Shown here: positions 6,264 through 10,350 of the stretch, piece by piece
Layout of the letters: each line of letters starts with the position of its first letter
How positions within the stretch are numbered: position 1 is the stretch's first letter
Assembly: GCA_034660015.1 (NCBI GenBank)
Contig: JAYEII010000056.1
Location: 1-10,350, forward strand
Length of the DNA stretch: 10,350 nt
Direction of reading: 5' to 3'
Source of the DNA: QEXZ01 sp034660015
GTDB lineage: Archaea > Halobacteriota > Syntropharchaeia > Alkanophagales > Methanospirareceae
Program-made: the position numbers and the translations under genes
The notes under the pieces: generated by a model
Databases searched by the model: none
What the model saw: only the letters and a program-made list of their open reading frames with translations
Told to the model about the DNA's origin: nothing

Positions 6264-9200
6264 TTATTTCACCCCTTTCACCTTTAATCCTTCTTCTATG
6301 TCGCCTTCCATTTCTAAATATGCTTTTCGCATTTTCTCCAACTCCTCTTCTGTTGCATTCCAGTATCCTCTTTTTTCGGCTTCAAACAATCTTTCCATTA
6401 TTTCAACGGCTGCGAATTTGTTGTTCTCTTCCAACCTCTTTCGCATTTCCTCGTCGAAAACAAACCGTTCTGCAATAGAAGACCATATCCCGTTAGGGAC
6501 GGCATTTGTGGTCGCAGCCAAGCCCAGCGTGTTTTCTAAACGGTCTGCAATCTGCTGTGCTCCATGATAGTCATGCTCCAGCATTCCGTCTATCCATTTT
6601 GGATTCAGCAATCTCGTCCTTGTCCCTCTTACTATAACGTCTCCAACGTCTTCAGTTTTTATCACCTCTTTTGTGGTATCGGTAATCAACATTGCCGCTT
6701 TTTTGCCCTTAACAGTCTCCACAGCTTTTGATAACCCACCGAAGAACTCGAAGTAATGGTCGAGGTCAACTATTTCGTAGTCATGCGAATCTCTGACTTG
6801 CGACACCAGATCTATCTTTGCGAGGTTCTTCCGGAATAACGAATCTCTCTTCTGTGCATGAATATTTTCCACGTATAGATGGCTCATAGACTGGATATAT
6901 ACTTCTGCAAGGTCTTTTTCTTCTTTCCAGACAGAATCCTCGACCAAAGGAAGCATTCTTGTGCCATATTCACCCGCCTTCGGTCCGTATATTCTACCGC
7001 AAGCAATTTTATTTGCTGTTTTTTCGTCTATCACACCTTTTTCAAGCTCTGTTTTCAGCGTTTCGAGGTTTTCAAGCGAGTGTTTCTTGACAAAGTTCAT
7101 TTCTATTGGTTCATCCAGACTTGTCACAAGCGTAAATGCTTGATTCAGCAGTTGAATGAGGTTTGGGAACATGTCACGAAAAAATCCGCAGATATTGAGA
7201 AGACAGTCAATCCTGGGTCTTCCAAGCTCCTCTAAAGGTATAATCTCTAATTTTGGATACCATGAGCCCATTTCTCTAATGATTTTCACACCCAAATAAT
7301 GAAGAATCTGTCCAATTGTTTCGCCACCTGTTTTTGTCGTTTCAAATCCCCATAACACGATACCAACACTGTCAGGATATTTGCCATCCCGCTCCAGGTA
7401 TCTTTTTATCGTATTCTGTGCTATTTCTGCTCCTCTTTCTGAAGCTGTCGAAGTCGGTATTTTATTTGGGTCAAATTGATTGATATTTCTCCCTGTGGGA
7501 AGAACTTCTGGTGTCCTTACCACATCTCCACCAAGACTTGGTTCGATAAACTCTGTATCCAAGCCACGCAAGCAACTTTTCATTTCATTAGAATTATCAG
7601 CATAATTCTCTGCTACTTCTATTCCAAACGCTAAAGTCTTCTTCAAATCCTTTCTACGCTTACTACCAACGCTGCTTTTCTTGACTGCACTTTCAACCGA
7701 TTCTTCAAAGCAGCAATCTACAATCTCCGCACACTTCCTATCTATTTTATCAAGCTCAGACGCATATTTTTCTTTGTTCCTTAACGCCAAGTCGTAATCA
7801 ATACTCATTGATTCTGCTATTATTCTGTTGAGTGATTTTATGCCCTCTCTGTCATACCTGAGAATAAATTCGGTGAATTTCTTGAGGTCTTCCTTCTCGT
7901 AGCGCTGCCCAACTACGTGGAGCCCTTTTGGTATGATGCTTCGTTTCATCTCATAGAGCTCTTCATGAATCTTCTCGATACTGTCCCCCTCAAATTTCAA
8001 TTCCTTTGCCTTCTCCAAAATTTTCACTTTCACCTTCTCGCTTCTCAAAGGGTCTTGCAACACGGCTTCGTGATATTCGTCAATCAAATCCTGCAGCTCA
8101 ACATAGTCCTCATATATGTCAGAAGTGGTGTAAGGGGGAGAATTATAGCTGATCATCGTGCCGTAAAGCCGTCTCTTTGCTATTGTTGATTCTGACGTGT
8201 TCAACACGTGATAAATGTAAAGATGCGGCATATCTCCAATCAAGATATCCGGGAAACAACACGAGCTCATTCCTACTTCCTTACCCTTCATAAATTCCGC
8301 CAGACCGTGTGTTCCTACGTGAAACACTGCATCTGCACCCCAGACTTCCTGCAGCCAGAAATAGAATGCGAGATATTGATGATGAGGCGGTTTTGTTTTG
8401 TCGTGAGCCGCTTTAGCTAAATCCGATTCACCGAGCGGAGGTCTTGCCGGCTGAATTCCAACGAATACATTACCAAACTCTATTCCTGGTATCAGGAGTT
8501 TATTATCAACGGTCATTACCGTTCCCGGAGGCTCTCCCCAATCTGCTATAACGTCGTTTTGCACCTCCTTCGGCAACGAGTGAAAAAATTTGAGATAATC
8601 ATTTAAGTCAATAGAATAACACTTTTCCAGCGTTTCCTCTTCCCTGAACCAGGCTCCAGAGTTTACGATTGCCTTCTCCTCAAACAAATCGTGTAATTCT
8701 TTCTCTGGAAGGTCCACCTTATATTCGCTCTCTTTTAAACGTTCCAACAGACGTTTCACGGATTGAAAAACGTCCAGATAAGCTGCTTTTCCTATATTAC
8801 TCTCACCTGGCGGATAACCATACACGATAATAGCGATTTTTTTTTCATTATTTGGCATCTCCTTCAATCTCAGCCAATTTCTTAGCCTGCCGGCAATGCG
8901 TTCAACACGGTCGTCAATTGGTGCAACTTCCTTCGCCTCCATCTCTCCAACTATTATATCCTGCATTCCACAGGAAGGTATGGGCTCAATACATCCGTCG
9001 AGTTCAGGCCAGACCACAGCAGCAATAATCGCGATTGGCGAAAGCCCGGTTGGCGATTCTTTCCATTTTTCTACTTCTCGCATGAGCATAGGTGCAGGAG
9101 CGAAGACTGGCACGTTCAGCTCTTTCAGTAATCCCGCAGTCAAATCCGGGTTTCCACCAAGAGGACCCCCGTTTATCCTGAACCACATCAAATTTATGAC

Positions 9201-10052
9201 TGCATCAACGAAAGGCTTGCCATCAGGTAAGAAATATTGTCTTATTGCACGTAAGTTGTGAATACCATCGGAATAAACAGGAATGACATTGAAATCACCG
9301 AAATCATTTATAAATGCCTTTATTGTTGTAATGCTTTGGTCAAAGTGCATTCCACCGTAAAAAAGCATTCCGATGGTTGGCGCCCCATCTTTGAAACCTG
9401 ATATTTTAATGAATTTTTCTAAGTCGATAAAATGTCCGTATGCCGGATGGAAGATGCCATAATCCGGGAATTCGACTGGTTCTTTTGCCTTCGGCAAATC
9501 GAATTTAAGGTAATCCCTGAGAAGAAATAAAAACAGATTGTAATAATTCTCCTTGCCACCATATCTCCAATATTTGAGTGCTTTTATGTAATTTCCTGCA
9601 TCTGTTACAGATTTGAAAGGCAGGATCTTGCCCGCAGCCTCTGCTATATTCTGACCTCGCTCTATCTTTTGCCACAGTTCTTCCGGATTGTCAACTTCAA
9701 CTTCAGTAGAAGAACTTATTCGAGATGCGATTTTCGCGCCTGAGAAAGAGCCCAACCTCGTTATCTCCATTAGCTTGCTCATGGGCCCTACGAGGTTTAA
9801 AACGATGTTTTTCTCTGCTTTTAACGCGTCATAAGCGATTTCACTTGACCTTCCACCGCCTCTTATGTCAACCAGGACTATATCCGATTCCTTCAGGTCA
9901 TTTTTGAATGTCTCATCTTCAACTTCCTCTTCATCAATTTGATTGGGGTAGTATATTTTGAAAGCTACATCTAATTCAAAGTCTTCTCTCAGCGCATCTA
10001 TTGCTTCTAAAATGGTTGGAGTTGCGACCGTTGAGATACAGGTGATTTTCAT
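6264..10052 (-). CDS. CobN/BchH-family chelatase large subunit
   Basis: This is the porphyrin- or corrin-binding catalytic subunit of an ATP-dependent metal chelatase, 1262 residues, full length for CobN/BchH. The N-terminal segment (MKITCISTVATPTILEAI) resembles the BchH-type N-domain. Core hallmarks in order: PPHHQYLAFYFWLQ near 555-568, GADAVFHVGTHGLAEFMKG near 570-588, then VGMSSCCFPDILIGDMPH and STIAKRR, LPTGRNINQFDP near 849-860, NICGFFRDMFPN near 953-964, GRIYGPKAGEYGT near 1019-1031, and the C-terminal NPKWIDGMLEHDYHGA near 1149-1164 with GLAATTNAVPNGIW. There is no signal peptide, so it should be cytoplasmic. ATP hydrolysis is expected from the downstream AAA+/VWA protein, 6 bases away. 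Candidate reactions are cobalt, magnesium or nickel insertion into a tetrapyrrole; I cannot choose, so I give no symbol. The start ATG has a weak GTGA four bases upstream. Confidence 0.95.
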   Translation of the reverse strand: MKITCISTVATPTILEAIDALREDFELDVAFKIYYPNQIDEEEVEDETFKNDLKESDIVLVDIRGGGRSSEIAYDALKAEKNIVLNLVGPMSKLMEITRLGSFSGAKIASRISSSTEVEVDNPEELWQKIERGQNIAEAAGKILPFKSVTDAGNYIKALKYWRYGGKENYYNLFLFLLRDYLKFDLPKAKEPVEFPDYGIFHPAYGHFIDLEKFIKISGFKDGAPTIGMLFYGGMHFDQSITTIKAFINDFGDFNVIPVYSDGIHNLRAIRQYFLPDGKPFVDAVINLMWFRINGGPLGGNPDLTAGLLKELNVPVFAPAPMLMREVEKWKESPTGLSPIAIIAAVVWPELDGCIEPIPSCGMQDIIVGEMEAKEVAPIDDRVERIAGRLRNWLRLKEMPNNEKKIAIIVYGYPPGESNIGKAAYLDVFQSVKRLLERLKESEYKVDLPEKELHDLFEEKAIVNSGAWFREEETLEKCYSIDLNDYLKFFHSLPKEVQNDVIADWGEPPGTVMTVDNKLLIPGIEFGNVFVGIQPARPPLGESDLAKAAHDKTKPPHHQYLAFYFWLQEVWGADAVFHVGTHGLAEFMKGKEVGMSSCCFPDILIGDMPHLYIYHVLNTSESTIAKRRLYGTMISYNSPPYTTSDIYEDYVELQDLIDEYHEAVLQDPLRSEKVKVKILEKAKELKFEGDSIEKIHEELYEMKRSIIPKGLHVVGQRYEKEDLKKFTEFILRYDREGIKSLNRIIAESMSIDYDLALRNKEKYASELDKIDRKCAEIVDCCFEESVESAVKKSSVGSKRRKDLKKTLAFGIEVAENYADNSNEMKSCLRGLDTEFIEPSLGGDVVRTPEVLPTGRNINQFDPNKIPTSTASERGAEIAQNTIKRYLERDGKYPDSVGIVLWGFETTKTGGETIGQILHYLGVKIIREMGSWYPKLEIIPLEELGRPRIDCLLNICGFFRDMFPNLIQLLNQAFTLVTSLDEPIEMNFVKKHSLENLETLKTELEKGVIDEKTANKIACGRIYGPKAGEYGTRMLPLVEDSVWKEEKDLAEVYIQSMSHLYVENIHAQKRDSLFRKNLAKIDLVSQVRDSHDYEIVDLDHYFEFFGGLSKAVETVKGKKAAMLITDTTKEVIKTEDVGDVIVRGTRTRLLNPKWIDGMLEHDYHGAQQIADRLENTLGLAATTNAVPNGIWSSIAERFVFDEEMRKRLEENNKFAAVEIMERLFEAEKRGYWNATEEELEKMRKAYLEMEGDIEEGLKVKGVK
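6267..6275 (-). promoter_or_regulatory. Ribosome binding site before the chelatase fusion gene
   Basis: The last codons of the CobN-like gene read GGGGTGAAA on the minus strand. GGTGA complements the archaeal 16S 3' end and lies 11 bases before the ATG at 6257. The same nine bases recur at 4138-4146 at the end of the chelatase fusion gene, just before the permease, so both junctions use overlapping coding and translation signals. Confidence 0.45.
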
Positions 10053-10087
10053 TTTTTCACGCGGTTTTCAAAAGAAAAAATAAAAAG
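10053..10087 (-). promoter_or_regulatory. Probable promoter region of the chelatase operon
   Basis: Only 44 bases separate the CobN-like start from the preceding stop, and the hairpin terminator there implies a new promoter. Reading on the minus strand, a TTTTTATT element (10086-10079) sits about 26 bases before the ATG, where an archaeal TATA box would direct a nearly leaderless transcript. The match to the archaeal TATA consensus is modest, the same T-tract serves the terminator, and no good BRE is visible. The promoter could instead lie inside the upstream gene. Confidence 0.3.
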
Positions 10088-10107
10088 AGGAGAGTTTTAA
10101 CTCCTCT
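10070..10107 (-). terminator. Hairpin plus T-tract terminator
   Basis: On the minus strand AGAGGAG (10107-10101) pairs perfectly with CTCCTCT (10092-10086) around an 8-base loop that contains the TAA stop of the secreted-protein gene (10097-10099). It is followed directly by a T-rich run: T5, A, T6, C, T4 (10086-10070). T-tracts terminate archaeal transcription, and a hairpin of this form would strengthen it. It separates the right-edge gene from the chelatase series. Confidence 0.65.
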
Positions 10108-10350
10108 CAAATCTTACTGCGGGAATCCAATTGTTGTAAACCTTCCCATTTGCGTCTATGAACTCTTGGCATTTAATTGTTCCACCGTCAGCATCTAATT
10201 CATTAGTGTGATGAATCTGTGGATACGAGCCTGTTCTTATTGTGTAGTTGTACGTCTTACCTGCTTCTAAGGTGAACGGTACATCAAAAGAGATGTTATG
10301 CCAATCTCCTGTATAGCCCTTCCAGGTAGCATTCACGTTCCATCCTGTGG
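10097..10350 (-). CDS. C-terminal end of a probable secreted protein (partial)
   Basis: The frame is open to the window edge, so the true start lies beyond it; a GTG at 10336 is internal and should not be taken as a start. About 84 codons are visible. The residues are rich in Asn, Thr, Tyr, Trp and Gly, with motifs FTLEAGKTYNYTIRTGSYPQ, DADGGTIKCQEF and DANGKVYNNWIPAVRFE. This reads as a small beta-sandwich of the kind that ends multidomain extracellular proteins. From memory, similar tails occur in large surface proteins of Methanosarcinales and ANME archaea; I could not search. Several Asn-X-Ser/Thr sites (NAT, NIS, NYT) fit a glycosylated exported protein. It ends in the loop of the terminator hairpin and is not obviously related to the chelatase genes. 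Confidence 0.75.
   Translation of the reverse strand, partial: TGWNVNATWKGYTGDWHNISFDVPFTLEAGKTYNYTIRTGSYPQIHHTNELDADGGTIKCQEFIDANGKVYNNWIPAVRFERS

Noticed and set aside
6043..6567. Plus-strand frame of 174 codons across the junction of the CobN-like and chelatase fusion genes
   Set aside because: It covers conserved coding sequence of both minus-strand genes (the CobN C-terminal motif and Walker A) and is a shadow.
10097..10336. Complete 79-codon gene starting at 10336
   Set aside because: The start is an internal GTG and the frame stays open to the window edge, so this is the end of a longer gene.

Overview
The window looks like a piece of an archaeal genome, most probably a methanogen or ANME-like euryarchaeon. 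This placement is an inference. It rests on GGGGTGA and GGAGG type ribosome binding sites, a CobN/BchH-type protein next to a fused ChlI-ChlD partner, tightly packed cistrons, and a secreted-protein tail at the right edge of a kind I associate with Methanosarcinales and ANME genomes. No rRNA, tRNA, CRISPR array or mobile element is visible.

Every credible gene lies on the minus strand, so transcription runs from high to low coordinates. At the right edge is the C-terminal end of a probably secreted protein (10097-10350, cut by the window end), closed by a hairpin plus T-tract terminator (10070-10107). About 45 bases later begins a compact series of genes. A 1262-residue CobN/BchH-like large chelatase subunit (6264-10052) is followed after 6 bases by a 705-residue fusion of the AAA+ (ChlI) and von Willebrand A (ChlD) chelatase subunits (4140-6257). 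A FecCD/BtuC-family permease (3049-4143, 4-base overlap) and its FecE/BtuD-family ATPase (2247-3047, 1-base gap) come next. After a 43-base spacer there is a second ABC system of the DrrA/DrrB (ABC-2) type, with ATPase 1196-2203 and permease 426-1199 overlapping by 4 bases. An uncertain 81-codon reading frame (134-379) and about 130 unassigned bases end the window.

Functionally, the first four genes encode an ATP-dependent tetrapyrrole metal chelatase (H-type subunit plus I-D fusion) together with an importer of the family that moves cobalamin, haem or iron-siderophores. The likely theme is metal or tetrapyrrole acquisition and metal insertion. Which metal and which ring are handled cannot be read from the sequence. 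The known archaeal nickel (F430) and anaerobic cobalt insertions use small ATP-independent chelatases of the CfbA/CbiX type, so the substrate of this large chelatase is the most open question here. No substrate-binding protein for the importer is present in the window. The DrrAB-type exporter may share the transcript, but its link to the chelatase is only positional.
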